The notes under the pieces were generated by a model. It did not search any database and was not told where the DNA came from. It worked only from the letters and a program-made list of their open reading frames with translations. A DNA stretch of 64,000 bases, from contig JAJKFH010000425.1 in the NCBI GenBank assembly GCA_023333565.1, positions 62,001 to 126,000 of the forward strand, written 5' to 3'. The first letter of the stretch is position 1, and the number at the start of each line of letters is the position of its first letter. Below are positions 8,059 to 22,418 of this stretch, piece by piece. The position numbers and the translations under genes were made by a program. This stretch comes from Puffinus mauretanicus. Lineage: Eukaryota; Chordata; Aves; Procellariiformes; Procellariidae.

Positions 8059-11000
8059 AAGCATATCTTTCTCTCTGTTGACAAGAACTGATGTAAGTTT
8101 GACACCTAACACAGGTGGTATGAATGTTCTGCAAAATGTCAAGCAAATACTAAATTTTGGGACTGCTGGACTGGAATTGGGTCATGTTCTGTCACGGGTC
8201 TGTTCTTAACTCAAGCATGTCACAGGCTCAGACCTGAGCCTAGCTTCTTTGGATAATACCTATCAAAGAGCAAAGCGGAGTTGTAAAGGTAGACTTACAC
8301 ATATGAATGATTCAGAGAGGAAGGGAGACACAGGTGAATGAATTACAATATAAACAGAAGAGAGATTTCTGTAGCAGCAGAAATGTGTTTCTTAGGAACG
8401 TCACTGTCATCTTCATTGTTATCACAAAGTAGATTTCTGATTGAGGAGTACGAAGCATACATTGATAAAATGGAGAAAGCTTTTGAAGGCATATCTATTT
8501 TGGGTTGGATATGGATTTTCTGTGCTTGGCCCTCTGTAATCGAAAAAGTCAAGTGAGAAGTGGGAAGTCTAGTCTGGAGTGAGGTTGTACACTCCCACAC
8601 CCCCAGCAGAGTGAAAGGGATAAAACACTGCACAGAGTCACAATACTCAGGGCCCCGCACCGGCCCCTCTTGTGTGCAGGCAAGCACCGAACCCCACAAA
8701 AGCGAGCTCTGTGCCAGCTATCAGTCACCTTTGATTTCCTCAGCTCCTTTTCAACAGGGGCTGCAGAATGACAGTGATTCCACCTCAGAGTGGGCCCTCT
8801 GCCCACGCAGAGAGCGCAGTGGGATTTTTCCCTCAAGTGTGCATAATGTTCTTGAACCTGATCCTGATTTTTTGAATAGCAGACCAATTCCTGTAGAAAG
8901 CATGTTTATACATGTTAGTGTTTCCTATGGGGCTTTATTCATTTTGTCACTATTAATCTGAGACAGATGTTTTATGTAGGTGAGATAAACTGATACTTTT
9001 CTTTCTAAAACAACTTGTGAGAAAATAGATGTAAGAATATATAAAAATTTAAGAGAAGTGCTGGAACAATATTTAGGAACCAGTCAGCTGGTATGTTCCA
9101 ACATTTCAGTTGACACTGAACTTAATGTTCTACAGAAATAGAGTATTGATTGTCAAAAGTAAGTTTCTGTTATGAAAGTACATTACCATACTGTAATGAA
9201 TTCACCAGAAATATGCTAGGCTTAGAAGATTGCCTACATATGTACAAATTCTTAAAGACTGAGGAGGAGGAATTTTTACATATATATAGATATATATATA
9301 CAAAAAATCTTCTTTCTCACCTCTTTTCAAGATGCTTTTAACTTGTTACATGTGTAATAAGGTTTTAATTATCCCTATTCCTTAATATTTCAGAGGTCTC
9401 AAAGGTTTTCCTCTGCAAAACATAAAGAACTTTACCTTCTGCGAATACTACTGTTTAAAATTTTAACCAAATGGAGTTTTAAAGTTTACCATACATCATA
9501 ATCAGAAAAAAAATTACATTTTTTCATGGAAGAATGGGCATATTTTTCAAACAATTCTACTTGATGACAAAATAATAGATATAATGAACAGCAGGGAATG
9601 AAAGAGAAGCTTGTGATTTAAAGCAATATAATTATGTAAATTATCAACTAAGATATACATACATCCTACTCTTTCATTTGAGGTTGTTTCATTTTTTATT
9701 ATATGCATAAAAATAAGAAATGAGTTTAAAATATTAGTTACAAGAAGCTCATTTGAAATCAGTTGGGAGAAACTTTTGTATGAATTTAATGACATATGGA
9801 TCTGTCCCTTCTCACAGCTAATCAAGAAGAAGTTGGGTTGTCCTGCAACCTGAGGAATTTAAACAAACAGAAGCCATTAGCTTGCTGACAAGAGTTTAGA
9901 GTATATCATGAAGAAAAAAGCACTGAAAGAAAAGACCTGAAGGCACCGCTGAGATAAATGGCATTGAAGGTTGACATGACTAGTAAAAGAGAAGGAACAG
10001 GGAATAAGACAGCGTTAATTTAAGAAACATACCTAAAATGGCTGTACTTTATTCTCCACTGTTTTTTCTGTTTCTTCCATTCTGACACAGAGAGGGTTTT
10101 TCTGCTCAACAGTGTAAATTACAGCGACTGCAGACTGAAAGATATATTGGGCAGAGTCATTGGAGTACGTAAAAACACCTGAGAGTAGAAGAGCACTCTG
10201 TAGAAAGTACCATATGAAATGATTGGCACCTGAGATCTGACAGGAAAGAGAAGGAAATGTTGCCGACATGAGGGTAAAGGCCATAACATGGACAAGCAGC
10301 CAGTGTGTTGAACAGCATTGCTGCAGCTCTGACCGAGTCAACTCTCTGAGGACCGACTTTGTCTCTCCTATGTTCCTAGGTCACACCTACAGTTCTGTAG
10401 TATAATATTTACACAAAAGATCTGCTTATGCACTTTAGCAGATTTCCCAATCATCTCAACTATCTTAAAGTTTTAGCACTTCTTGTTATGAGGCCAGTTT
10501 CTACTTTTGAGACATGAAAAAACAATTGGATTTCAGATAATGAAATTGCAATGTGCACTGTTGGGCTACGTTCTGCGATGCTTTAGGTTTGCAGTTCAGA
10601 CAGAATTCATTTCCCCTAGCTTTAGCTTTCTAAAAGTTTTCCATCTAAATTTTCTTATGGTGTTTCCCACATTTTCCAGGAAAAAAAAGCTTTTATTATT
10701 CTCAGGTTATAGCTCAATCATGGCACAAACAAATGTCATTTATAAGAAGTTATATTCACTTAACCTAAATAATAAAAAAATCAGTTATTTAGTTTTCTGT
10801 AGTTAACAGACAGTGGTATGTATTTCCGGAGGATGATTCAGGCAATCCTGGGATAACTGGGATAATTTACACTCAGTCAGCAAATGAACTTAGAAGATTT
10901 TACATTGTTAGATGTAATGAATCTTAAGATTTGGGGTGAATCTCAGAAACATTCAAGACTTGTAATATTTGTGTGGAAAATATGACATAAACGATGTGTG

Positions 11001-12000
11001 TGTGTTGTGTTCTTTAGCTATAAATTAAAGGAATTAAAGCTTGTGCTTCTAGACAAGAGGTTGTGATGTTAGTTTCTCTCATTATCCTTTCACCCTGCAA
11101 AATTCACCCTAATCTATTTTGCCTAATCTTAATTCAAATAGCAATTCAGAAGAAAATGTATTATAGGAATAAACAATGCTTTTGTTGAAAAGGGAAAATG
11201 CAGTGAGGGATAGAGACATATATTTAATAATTTTTTGTAGTTGCATTGACTTTTCTGTCTAAAGCTTCAAATCCTCCAATTTTCATGATGCTTGCTATGA
11301 AGCTGTTTTGAAATTGGAGAAGAACATACAATAAGAAAGAAAGAAAAGCAAAATAATATTTTATGTTAAAACTCTAAAAATTAAGATTCAGAAAACATTC
11401 CAGTCTTGCAAAGAAATAGAGTTAGTTTTCAACAAAATCCTCGGCCATTTTGAGGGTTGTGGTTGAAACCCACATGAGGTATAAAACTTAGCAGTCTTTT
11501 GAAAAGGAAGAAGAAAATACATTTGAATTGATTATTTATTTCAAATATCGGTTTTATTCAATGAGGACATTCAAGTAAAAACTCAAAACCTTTCAGTAAA
11601 CATTAAAGGAAAGATGCTCAGTGGCTATTTAGAAATACTACTGAGAGTCACAAAGTCAAAACACTCTGGTTTACTTGTTTTATGCCATTTCCAACATCAC
11701 CTAGAACTCTGCAGTATTTATTACTGACATCAGTTCAACAGCATTTTACCCCCCTGAGACATTTGCTTTCCGTTTGGATAATGCCTTTGCCATTGCCTTC
11801 ACGGAACAAGAATTTTGACTACCCTAAAGGAAGATGGAGTAAGATGTGACCAGTCCAGCCCACACAGCACCAGCTATCTCTGTCAGGATTGTCAATAACC
11901 TGCTGACCAGACTTTGGAATCCTCTGCCTGGGTACCTATAGCAAGTAAACATGAATATTGAAAAAAAAAAAAAAATTGTTTGAGTCTTGTATGTAGCTAA
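8059..12000. other. unique non-coding DNA
   Basis: Unique sequence with no recognised exon or transposon. It includes a more G+C-rich stretch (8560-8830), an alternating TA run (9281-9300) and an A15 run (11961-11975). Open frames of 100-133 codons at 8343-8961 and 10033-10341 overlap on both strands and show no recognisable domain. Confidence 0.6.
8560..8830. other. locally G+C-richer patch
   Basis: Six CpGs by hand count, and sequence such as GGCCCCGCACCGGCCCC (near 8651) set in A/T-rich flanks. Frames of 112-133 codons overlap here on both strands, as expected when stop codons are rarer. It could be a conserved or once-exonic segment, but no protein family is recognised. Confidence 0.35.
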
Positions 12001-15000
12001 AAAGACTTTCCAGCACTGATTTACTGGAAGACAGAAATGGTGTATCTTAGCAGGGCCTGCTGTAGTACACTATGTCGTGTGATGAGCTAAAAAGTTGGGC
12101 CAAAACACAGACCCTTTTTCTCTATCAACATTGTAGCTGGATCTACCCTTGCTTCCTAGATCACTTCAATAAAATTAAACACAGTTTGGTAAGGTCTTTG
12201 GTTTTATTACAGGAAGTAAAAAATAAACAACTCTAAGTCTCTTGTCCTTTCCAGCAGCTCTATCAGACAGTCTGAACCTTTCAAATGTTAACTGTACTTC
12301 ATTAAAAATATCCAGCCTTATGGTAAAGTTTAGACGCTGTAGACTTTTCCATATGGTGTAGTAATTGTGTAGATATTTAATATATTTGCACACCCACATA
12401 TGAATACAAAATGTAAATAAATATAAAACTGTTCTTCATAGAGAAAACAGTAAAATTGTAACTTATATTTTGAGAATTATCTTTTTTTCAAAATATAGTA
12501 TAAAAAATATTGTGCACTCTTTTGAGATAGATCGATAACAAAATATGATCCATTTCTTTTGCTCCTAAATCTCAAACAAATTTCTGTGGGACATTTGATG
12601 CAAAAAATCCTGTAACTGATATGTCTTTTATAAAGCAATAACTTGAATAAGTGTTTTGGTAAATTTTGAACTCAATGATAAGAGAGAAAATGTCCTGCTA
12701 TTGTATTTAATGCAAGTACTGCAGTTGTGTTCAGCATTGTTAATTTACTGGGGCAGGGACAAGATGAAAAACACCAGCTTTGTTAATGTCAGTAGGAATG
12801 TGTAAGCAGTTCGATGTTATTTGTTTTCTTCTGATGTCTGTACTCCACTGCAGATGTTAGTGTCAAGCTCACTGGAATTATTGTAGAACTTCTCCAATGG
12901 CAGACAGACAGAGAGATAGTAGAAAGACCTTTTAAATGCAGAATATTGTTTTACTCTCACAATTATTTCAGTACTAGAAATACTTCATAAGCTAGAAGTG
13001 ATAAATATTCATGTGCATTAAATATATTCATTTAGTAGAATTATTCATAGTGAGGGAAGTTATGTAGTTAGTTTCTTTTGGTATCAGTGGTAGTTTTAAG
13101 GTGAACAAAGATTGTATGACTTAGCCTGTGTATTTAGCAAGATAAATAGCCTGTGCTTAGCAAAATGTCACTGTTTGGTGCTTCAGTGATTCCACTTCTC
13201 TTTCCCCCACACACAAAGAATTTGTTTCTTTCACTGGGGTCAGCTTACTCCTATGCTTTTCTTACTAAGAAAGAAACATGATTTTAAGGGTCTACACCTG
13301 TGTCACAACTGCTCCAGCAGGAGTAAGTTTGGGCCAAAAATCACTGACCTCTTCTGAGAGCCTAATTGAGTTATGAAGGAGTTAGAAATTGCCTATTGCT
13401 TGCAATCGTTTTGACTGGAACTGATAAAAGAGTCAGGATCAGTTTCAGCAACAGTTGACTATGGCAGTTAGGCTTAACTAGGAGTACATGAAGAAAATGT
13501 GTGGAAGCATAAAATAGGAAACATCTTACAGATGCATGCAGTCCCTGATTACTTTTCTCTGAAACCATATTCACAGAGTCAGACTAATGGCTGCAGGCTT
13601 CCAGATACTAAATTACAAAAGGGTTTAATTTTTGGCTTCTTTTTTTGTGATCCAAAATTGCTTTTATGTTGAAAAAAATTCTAATTTAAAATCCTTTCCT
13701 TGTGTAATAAGCATGTTGCAAGTAGTGCAGAGTCATCAAACGCAGCATTTGTCAGGCTTTTAATGTTAGAGATGGAAAGAACTGTAGCGCACATTGAGTT
13801 CTGAGCCAAGCAAAATTAGTTTTCAAATTCCCAAACATGTACCATTGTGAGAGACAGGTAGGAGAAGTACACTCTACATGGTCTATATATTTGCCTACTG
13901 CCGCATATCAGGGCTGTGGAACGTGCATTACTTTGGAGGCTCAGCTATCTAAAGTCTGTAGGAATTTTAAATTAGCTGCTATATATTCAGGGGAAAATTG
14001 CCAGATCGTAACTATAAAAAACATAATTAATGTTCCCAAAAGAGTTTTAAATGAGATGTTTTCAACTCTTTAGTAATCTGTGCAGTCCATTGAAAATAAT
14101 GTGTGATAAATTTAATGCTGTCTTCTTGCAGAGACATGTTTAATACTTGCAGAAAGCTGAGTCCTGCATTTTGGATGACGTCTGACTATTTTGTAAGAAA
14201 CCAGTGGTGCTACTGGAACTGTGCAACACCCACAATCAGAAATTCATGATACTATTTTTAAGCACTGCTGCACCATCTAATATTTGAGATTTCTTTTCAG
14301 ATTCATAATTATGAAAGGTTCATTTCAAACAAAAAGAATCAGCATGGAATTAGGGATTATATAGTTTTATTAGCTTCCTTGTCTTCTATTTAGCATGTCT
14401 TCTAAAGAATAATAATATGACATTTCTTAAAAACACATACTGAGATTTTTTTTTTTGTAACAACCCTTGATGTTTTTCCTTTGAATGCTTGTGAGATTTC
14501 TTAATGTTAACAGCAAGGAACAAGTCAGAGAGAACTCCACAATGGCAAGCATCAGCAGCAGAATAAAAGAGTGCCAGAGGGCCTGTCTTGGGGTCCAATC
14601 TGTTCAGAGAAGAGACAGCAAACTGCTGTTGCCAATTTACATACCTTTGCTTTGCTGTGAGGCATAGAGCGCAGAACTGTGTCTGGTGAGAGCTGCATCA
14701 TATGCATATTTATCTCAATATAGTAAGTATAGGGACTTAAAACAAAACAAAACAAAACACAAAAAATATCCACCCTAACAACAACATCAAGATCAGAAAT
14801 ACAAAAGACCTTTCCACAGAACAATTGATGAAAGACTTGTGGTGTAACCTGACCTTTTGATGGTGAAGCCAAGACTAAAGTCAGTCTGGATTCTAAGGCA
14901 CAGATATAAAGCTCGCATGCTTTGTGCATGCTTTTGTTATTGTTGTTGTTTTGTTGAAGCAGCTGTGGAAGCGCCTTGTATAAATGATGATAGAATAAAG

Positions 15001-17000
15001 ACAGGAAACTATCTTCCAACCATATCAAAGGGCAAGATGATCCCATGTATATTTCTAAAATAGTGATTGAACAGTAATGTTTTAAAGGGCCTAGAGTCTC
15101 AAGCTTATCCTCTTTACAAAGGGAGGAGACTTTCTCCCTCTTACAATTTGTTGTTGTTTTAAATCAGGAAAATAGAGGAACCAAGGAAACCCTACTCAGA
15201 ATATGCTTTTGTCTGTGCCTGCTGGTCACTGATAATACTGCTCCACCTGAAAGAAGAAATTATGGTTTATTTTGATGACATTGTAAGATGAAATCTGAGA
15301 ATTCAGAAATTTTATAGCATAGGAATGTGACAATTCCAAAAGACTCTGTTGTGCGAAATCCAGGGTGGCCTTTTGATTGGTTAAATAAAGAAGCCACAAT
15401 ATTAATTAAGTTATACTTTTTGCATCTTGGCTTCTAATTTCCCATTGGTTTCAAATGGTTGATCTTAATACAACTTTACAAGCTTAAATGGTTGATCGAA
15501 TATGAATCTTAGGCTGCTATGTTTTAAGTATTCTAATAAAAAAAAGACGTGTAATATTATCTGGCATACAGAATGTATTTTGAAAGAACAGAACACTTGG
15601 CAAGATCTTGTGTTATAGCGAAGCATCAAACTAAAAAGCATGATCTAACCCTCTATGATGTGTTTGGCAGCTGGATCCAGTACACTCCTCAGGAACTTGC
15701 GTGAGTACACAAGAGGGATTTTTTCTGTGTTGAAGAATTCGCTAATGTTTACAACACATCATCTTTGCTATAGCTTGTTTCCTATTTTTTTCCTGGAATG
15801 AAATGCTTATTGGTATTTTTCCCTTGAAATGTATGCATTGAAAAGAGCAAAAAGCACAATTCAAAAGTATCCTTATGTCTGATTGGTGAAGCATGGAGAG
15901 ACAACACATTTTTAAGACCTTTTTTATCCAGAATACAAATAAAGATCATGTAGTGATAGTAAAAGGTCTGAAGAAAATTGAATGGTTTATTTCTTTGTCT
16001 AACTGCTGGAAAAGTCAAAGGAACCCAGGGGTTTTTGTTATTTCCTCTGAAAGACAACAAGTCCATTGTGACCATTGGATGGTGAAGTTATCAAAACTGG
16101 TTTTGTAGTATTACTGTAGTTCAAAACTCCTGGGTTTAGGAAAGAATATATTTTTTTTCTCAGCACAGTTCACAAACAGTCTATTGTGCATTTTAACTAT
16201 ATTTACAAAGCTTTTGAGAAATAGTGTATGGAATTAATAAGTATGACAACATAATACAATACGTTTCTATTTTGTGCCTCTTAATTCCCTTCTATCAAGT
16301 CTAGTGGACATTGTGAGGAAAGTAAACTGTTCGTATCATATTGTTAGAATATCATATATTGAGTAACCATATTAAAGACACTATCTATCAGTTATACACT
16401 CACAAAGTGCAGTTGACATCTATTACCTTTTAAGACTGATGTCTGCAGTAGACCAAGCTCAGGAATCAAGAGGGACTGTACATAATAACCATTGAATAAA
16501 CAAATGTTTCGAGTCTCTGCAGAATGGGTTTCTGCTTGCCACTACAGTCTTTCCTCCTCACAGGAATGGATGAACTCCTCAGGGGAACTGATACACTGAG
16601 GCTTGTGTTCAGCTGACAGAATATGGTGACACCTGCCAGGTTTAAATCCTTGCATGTGAGGCCACTAGGTCCGATTAAGCTTATTAAGCTAGCCTAACTT
16701 AATATAAAATATATTAAATTTTATGAATTTGTTCCTTTCTCCTGTGCATCCATAAACAGCCACAGCAATCAGCATAGGGATCCTGTATAAAAAAGCTGAA
16801 TTTTAACACAAAGTCTTAGAACACACTATTTAGGTCCTTCTTCAAAGTGCTTCTTACCCAGTGTTTCTTTGCCTTTTGCATTTGCCTTGTTTTTCTTTAT
16901 TGATTTTGATCTTCAGTGGTTGTTTGGGTTGTTTTACTATCTTTAGTTGTTTGTGCTCTTTTCCTAGAAAAAAAAGTGCAGATTCTGCCAGATATTCTAG
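12001..17000. other. unique non-coding DNA
   Basis: No transposon is recognised. The block holds an (AAAAC)4 microsatellite (14739-14758) and a 164-codon minus-strand frame at 14552-15046 without a recognisable domain. Confidence 0.6.
14739..14758. repeat. (AAAAC)4 microsatellite
   Basis: Four perfect AAAAC units followed by ACAC. One of five different pentanucleotide arrays in the window. Confidence 0.85.
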
Positions 17001-17822
17001 AGAAGCTGCGTTAAGTCTAGGCAAACAAAATAGGGAAAGAAGTCTGTAGTGAATCTTGAAAAATTGTCTTTCCATGTAAAGAAAAGAGCACTAGACAAAT
17101 GAACAGTAACATATTCATTAAATATAGAAAGCCAAAGAAAATAGATTCTTTTTCTCTTTTTTTTTTTACTTGGGATTCTGAAGTTATTATGAATAAACAT
17201 TTATTTTCTAATATAAAAATCACATATCCAGACAGTATCAAGAGATTGTACTTGTTAATTGGTGATATGGTTTTTCAATTAAATTATACTATTAATTTTC
17301 TTACAAAACATAAAACTCAATAAGAATTTATATAAATGACAGTGATTCACTTTTATTCACCTCACCTCAGAGCTAGCAAATTTTCATTTGCAAGTTTCTT
17401 AAACTGAAATGACAGAAGCCTCTTTTCGAGAGTTTGATCATCTAGGAGCAACCCAGTGGGGCTCTAATTTTTCATGAAATGGAGCATGTCAGCTATCCAA
17501 CAATCAAATTCACTTTTATGTACTTACTGTATAAATTACTCAATAAGGGTGGAAAGAAGAGTTATTCTCTATCGTTTTTAGAACCTGTTCCAGCAGCTTG
17601 TCTCTGGAGTTAAATAGAGCTGTCTTGATCATTTTTACATATAGACTTCCTTGAACACTAAAAAGAATTATAATCACCTGATTATAAATTCACTGTTAAT
17701 ATAGCCTTAGAGCTGAGAACATTTCACTCCAGTAGTTAATTTAGTCTGTGGTAAATTCTCACTGTTATTTAATGTCATTTATCACCTGCTGTTTTGTCTT
17801 ACTGTGAACATCCTGCCTGCCC

Positions 17823-17840
17823 TGTACTGTCTACAGTACA
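17823..17840. repeat. palindrome, 8-bp arms
   Basis: TGTACTGT and ACAGTACA are separated by CT. A perfect short inverted repeat that could bind a dimeric factor or be chance. Confidence 0.85.
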
Positions 17841-20800
17841 TGGACCTTCTGTGACTTTAATGTACTCAGAACAAAGGCTCCAAAGTGCTTCTATCGGGAG
17901 GATTTGGCAACTTGCCGTAGATATATTCAAGCCATTTTGCTGCCTGTCACTCAGTGCTTTACAAATTGAACTCTGAGGAGAGGTAAAAAGGGTCTATGAG
18001 GCATTTTTTTTTCTGGGAAGAATATGCTAATAAAGCGCCATCAGCAGGAAGCAGGTTGTGTCTGAAAGAGTTTTGTCAACTCTGAATTAATTTTGTGTGT
18101 TAAGAAACACGGGGGTGCTTCTAGAGCCAGTCTGCAGTAATTAATCCTTCCTGTTTCTGGAAGAGCAGAACTGTAATAAATGCAGCCCAGATTTAACAGA
18201 TGTGTGCACACAATGTCTGCTTTATGAGGAGTAAAACAAAATGATGGGTATAGAACAAAAAATGTTGATTTTAAAAAATTAAAACAGTATGGAAAGTACT
18301 AAGATTGGAATTCCCACTGTTTATGCAAATACTGTATTCCTTTAAATGTTAGCAGACAGTATGGTTTTGAAAACATCTGTCAAAGTGGTTGGATGCTGTG
18401 AAGAGACTGAAAAGGACAGATGTTACTTGCGCTTGTAAAAAAAAACCCTACCAAAAAATAGAGAGATGCATGAGATCTGAGCCACAATCTGCTTAATCTA
18501 GGTTGTTATGGAAGCTGGCCTAACAAGACAGAGTGGTAATGAACTATTCTGAGAATCTTTGTAATCACTTCACAAGATACTGTAAAAAAAATTTAAAATT
18601 GTTATTGCAATACAACAGTATGATTTGAGTACATTTACCCTGTGTGGGATCAAGATCAGGGCAGGGCAAGGGCAAAATATGTTTGATGCTGTGTGAAGAG
18701 TTTTAGAAAGCATATGTAATATCTTACTAAAATATCTCAGTCATACTTTCCCACAAAATGTGAATTCAGTGAAGTGTGTGATTGTTCATAACAAGCTTCA
18801 GATTTCACTGAAGTCCATTACAAGCCTCTCATTTATTTCAGTGGGGGAAGATTGCCCATTAGATCCTATGGACAATGTCACCTCTGCAGAACATTACAAT
18901 CACACAGCTGACTCCTGAATTTCGTGTCCAGAACATGTGCAAGAACTTTTCCTCAGACATAATTCTAGATTTGATTTTACTTGAGAGGCTGTTTCATTTG
19001 TGCTTTTAACAAAAAAATTATAAACAAACAAAAAATACCCAAATAAACAAAAAAAACCCACATAATTTCTTCTCCATGATCCTTTGTCATATTCATAGTA
19101 CATGTCCTTCATTTAGATGTGTCTCCATGCTAAGTCATTTTAACTGCAATGCAGTTGAATACATGGCTTAATTAAATAATTTTAGCAGGAAATATAATTT
19201 TGAGACTTATTACTGATTTCAGTCCTCATATGAGAAGCAGAATACCTATGCACACTTCATTTAAAGTTTAACACAATTACCACTTACTAGCTTGAAGGTG
19301 GTTTTAATTTTCTACCTCAGCTGTTACTGTAACTCATTGGGAAATATACATCTCTGACACTTTTCAATAATATGTCTTTAAACATCAAAACTTCTGTTGA
19401 ATTGGAGTAAATACAGTATACTATTAATACCTTATAATTAGTTACTTCTATAAAAATCTCTACAAAGACAAGTGAATCCAAGGAGATTGAATTACACTAA
19501 AATCTACAACCTGTGATTCATGCAAATTCAAACTTTTTCAGTTAATCCCTTCAGTTAGTAAAGGTCTAGTCATGGGTCTATTTCAATTACTGTTCAGAAA
19601 GAAATATGACTCCTAAAAGATTTTTTCCATTGCTTAATTTAGAAGGATTAAGGAAATGTGTTAAGAAACTAAACCTCATAAACATGTATGATTGCCAGAT
19701 TCTGAGCAAAACTTCAGTGCCATCAACATAAAAAATCCCAGATTTCTGGGTTCAAATTCAATGATCTTCAGCTCTGGTTTAGAATGTATTATTTGTTTCT
19801 CTTTTCACAACCATTTATGTCACTAGTAACTTTATGGAAATTTGTTTGCCAATGAAATCATTCCTTTGTTGAATAATTGAACTGTTGCCCATGGCAAGTG
19901 TTGGTAACATATAAACGTTTAAATATAGACTGAACACAAGAGATCATTTTGATTTAAAACTTTCAACAGAGGTATAGTTTTGGGTAGGTATGAGTGTTTT
20001 ATACAACTCTCTTTAAAATGTAACTTTCTTGGACAGCACTAGTAGGATTTCAGTTATGTGAATTTGCATATTAAAATGATGTATTAGGAAAAATGGACAA
20101 ATGATATATTTGGCAAGATGGGAAAAAGAACATTATTCACAGTGCCAAATTTTGGGCTTCTTGACTTCAATATTCTTGATCATTCTCTGGAGACACTCCT
20201 TTTGTTTTTTTAATCTATTGACTATCAGCTCCTAACTACAGCTCCTCTGACTTGTGCCAATGCTAGATGTCTAAAATAGCCCCAAACAGAAAGTGTGAAA
20301 TCCCATTCAGTAGCCAAATTCACACATGGTGTATATCCATTAAAGCCAGAAGGCCACCGTAGATTTACTCTGGCTAAATCAGGCTCAGAGTGTTCTCACA
20401 TTTCTTATAGCACATGTCCTTTGCAGTTTAAGAGGAGAGATGTGATGAGTTATTATGATTATTCTTAAACATGCTCAAGGAAAAGGTTAAGTCACAGGTT
20501 CCTTCCCCCTCACCCTTGCATATTACTTGCCCAACTACCTTACTATTGGGACTTTCTGTAGTGTAAAGCTCTAAGCAATTGCCATGTTGGCATCCCATAC
20601 ATCTCACATCTGCTCTTGTGTCATTGATTAGTTAGTGAAGTTGTGCAAGCAGTTGTGGTCTGGGTTTTTTTCCCCTTTACAAATTCAGAAATTAGGAATT
20701 AAAAATCTATGCCTCCTGGTTCAGGAGTATATTTACTTATTTTGCAATCAGCACTGAAAACTGATTATTTTGAGAAAATTCTGTTCCATATTTTAAGGTT

Positions 20801-21076
20801 TCACTCCTTGTTCTTCCTGTTTTTTGGAATTGCTAAGAAAATACTGACTCCTTTCTTGATAAAGGCTTTCATTTTTAATTTAGAAATTAATTGGTTTCTT
20901 TAACGGAAACTTGTTTATTTTCTGCTTGGAAAGTTATCTCTTAACATAGTAGAGTGGCTCATATCTAGTCACCCATTTCTGGTAAAGATTGTGCAAGAAG
21001 CTGCAATGAGACAATGTGACTTCCTTTCTCAACTGGTGTTTTGTCCTGCTTTAGCAGACACTGTACTTGTCTACAC

Positions 21077-21109
21077 TTGGTTGATTCTTGGTTGATTCTT
21101 GGTTGATTC
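21077..21109. repeat. three tandem copies of an 11-mer
   Basis: TTGGTTGATTC is repeated three times without error. A recent slippage-type duplication in unique DNA. Confidence 0.9.
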
Positions 21110-21433
21110 TTCTACTCTTTGAAATGAATCATGACCAGGTTTTTTGTTACTATCCCCATATTTGTTCCAGATAATTACAAAATGTAAATAGGACTGCTTT
21201 TATTCACCCAGTATTATTTCCCAAGGAGACCCCAGCAAGCACACTTTCACATGAAATCCAACCCTTGCTATTGGTACCTGACCTTTTTCTATTTAAGATT
21301 ACATATTGCAGTATGTTTTCTATGACTAGTATTTTACAAGCGTGGAGTCAATGCCGAAAAATCTATGGTAATGTTCCTGATGAAGGAAAGACAATCTCAT
21401 TATTAAGATGCAACACATTCATGTTGGGTTGTA

Positions 21434-22348
21434 GTGAATGGAGCTACACCTGGCTGGCGACCAGTGACCAGAGGTGTTCGTCAGGGTTCAATTCTAGGGC
21501 CAGTTCTGTTCAATATGTTTATGAACGATCTGGATGCAGGAGTTGAATACACCGTTAGCAAGTTTGCTGATGATACCAAACTGGGAGGTGCTGTTGACTC
21601 TCTCAAGGGACAAGAGGCCTTACAGAGGGATTTAAAGCATTGGGCAATGATTAATGGGACGAAATTTAACAAGTCCAAATTCTGGATCCTGTGCCTAGGA
21701 CAAAGTAACGCTGGGCACAAGTATGGATTGGGAGAGGAGCGGCTGGAGAGCAGCCCTGCAGAAAGGGGTCTGGGGGTGCTGGTCGGCAGCAGGCTCAATA
21801 AAGAGTCAGCAGTGCGTCATGGCAGCCAAGAGGGTGCATCTGGGGTGCACCAAACACAGCATAACCAGCCAGTCAAAAGAGGTGATTATCCCGCTGTATT
21901 CAGCATTGGTGCAGCCTCATCTTGAGTACTGTGTGCAGTTCTGGGCCCCACAATTTAAGAAGGATGTGAAGGTCCTTGAATGCATCCAGAGGAGGGCAAC
22001 AAAGCTGGTGAAAGGACTGGAAGGAGCGTCCTATGAGGAGCAGCTAAGGACTTTGGGTTTGTCTAGTTTGGAGAAAAGGAGGCTGAGGGGCAACCTCATT
22101 GCTCTCTACAGCTTCCGAAGGAAAGTGGAGAGGGAGGTGCTGAGCTCTTCTCCCCGGTATCCAGAGACAGGACACATTGGAACGGTTCAAAGCTGCACCA
22201 GAGGAGGTTCAGAGTTAACATTAGGAAGCATTTCTTTATCGAGAGTGTGGTCAAACACTGGAACAGGCTTCCTAGAGAGGTGGTTGATGCCCCAAGACTG
22301 TCAGTGTTTAAGAGGCATTTGGACAATGCCCTTAACAACATGCTTTAA
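21434..22348 (+). pseudogene. CR1 ORF2 C-terminal fragment, frameshifted
   Basis: Part of the reverse transcriptase and the C-terminal region. The first frame (from 21434) holds GVRQG, where the other copies have GVPQG, and FADD at residues 44-47 (21563-21574). Near 21800-21820 the frame shifts to one carrying [20 protein letters not shown] and [17 protein letters not shown] second shift near 22115-22130 leads into the frame that ends LDNALNNML with a TAA at 22346-22348. The endonuclease domain is absent because of 5' truncation. Confidence 0.9.
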
Positions 22349-22418
22349 CTTTTGGTCAGCCCTGAATTGGTCAGGCAGTTGGACTAGATGACCATTGTAG
22401 TCCCTTCCAACTGAAAAT

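Larger units (their letters stand above)
17001..21429. other. unique non-coding DNA
   Basis: No transposon or exon is recognised up to the third CR1. The block contains an 8-bp-arm palindrome (17823-17840), a stretch with several TAATTA-type motifs (about 18010-18240) and three tandem 11-mers (21077-21109). Confidence 0.6.

Noticed and set aside
10033..10341. 102-codon minus-strand frame with hydrophobic stretches
   Set aside because: No recognisable family, no supporting splice context, and of a length expected by chance among thousands of frames.
16640..16652. GGTTTAAATCC, resembling a B box
   Set aside because: The invariant C is replaced by T and no A box is present.
19748..19760. GGTTCAAATTC, resembling a tRNA or SINE B box
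   Set aside because: The final invariant C position does not fit and there is no A box or cloverleaf upstream.
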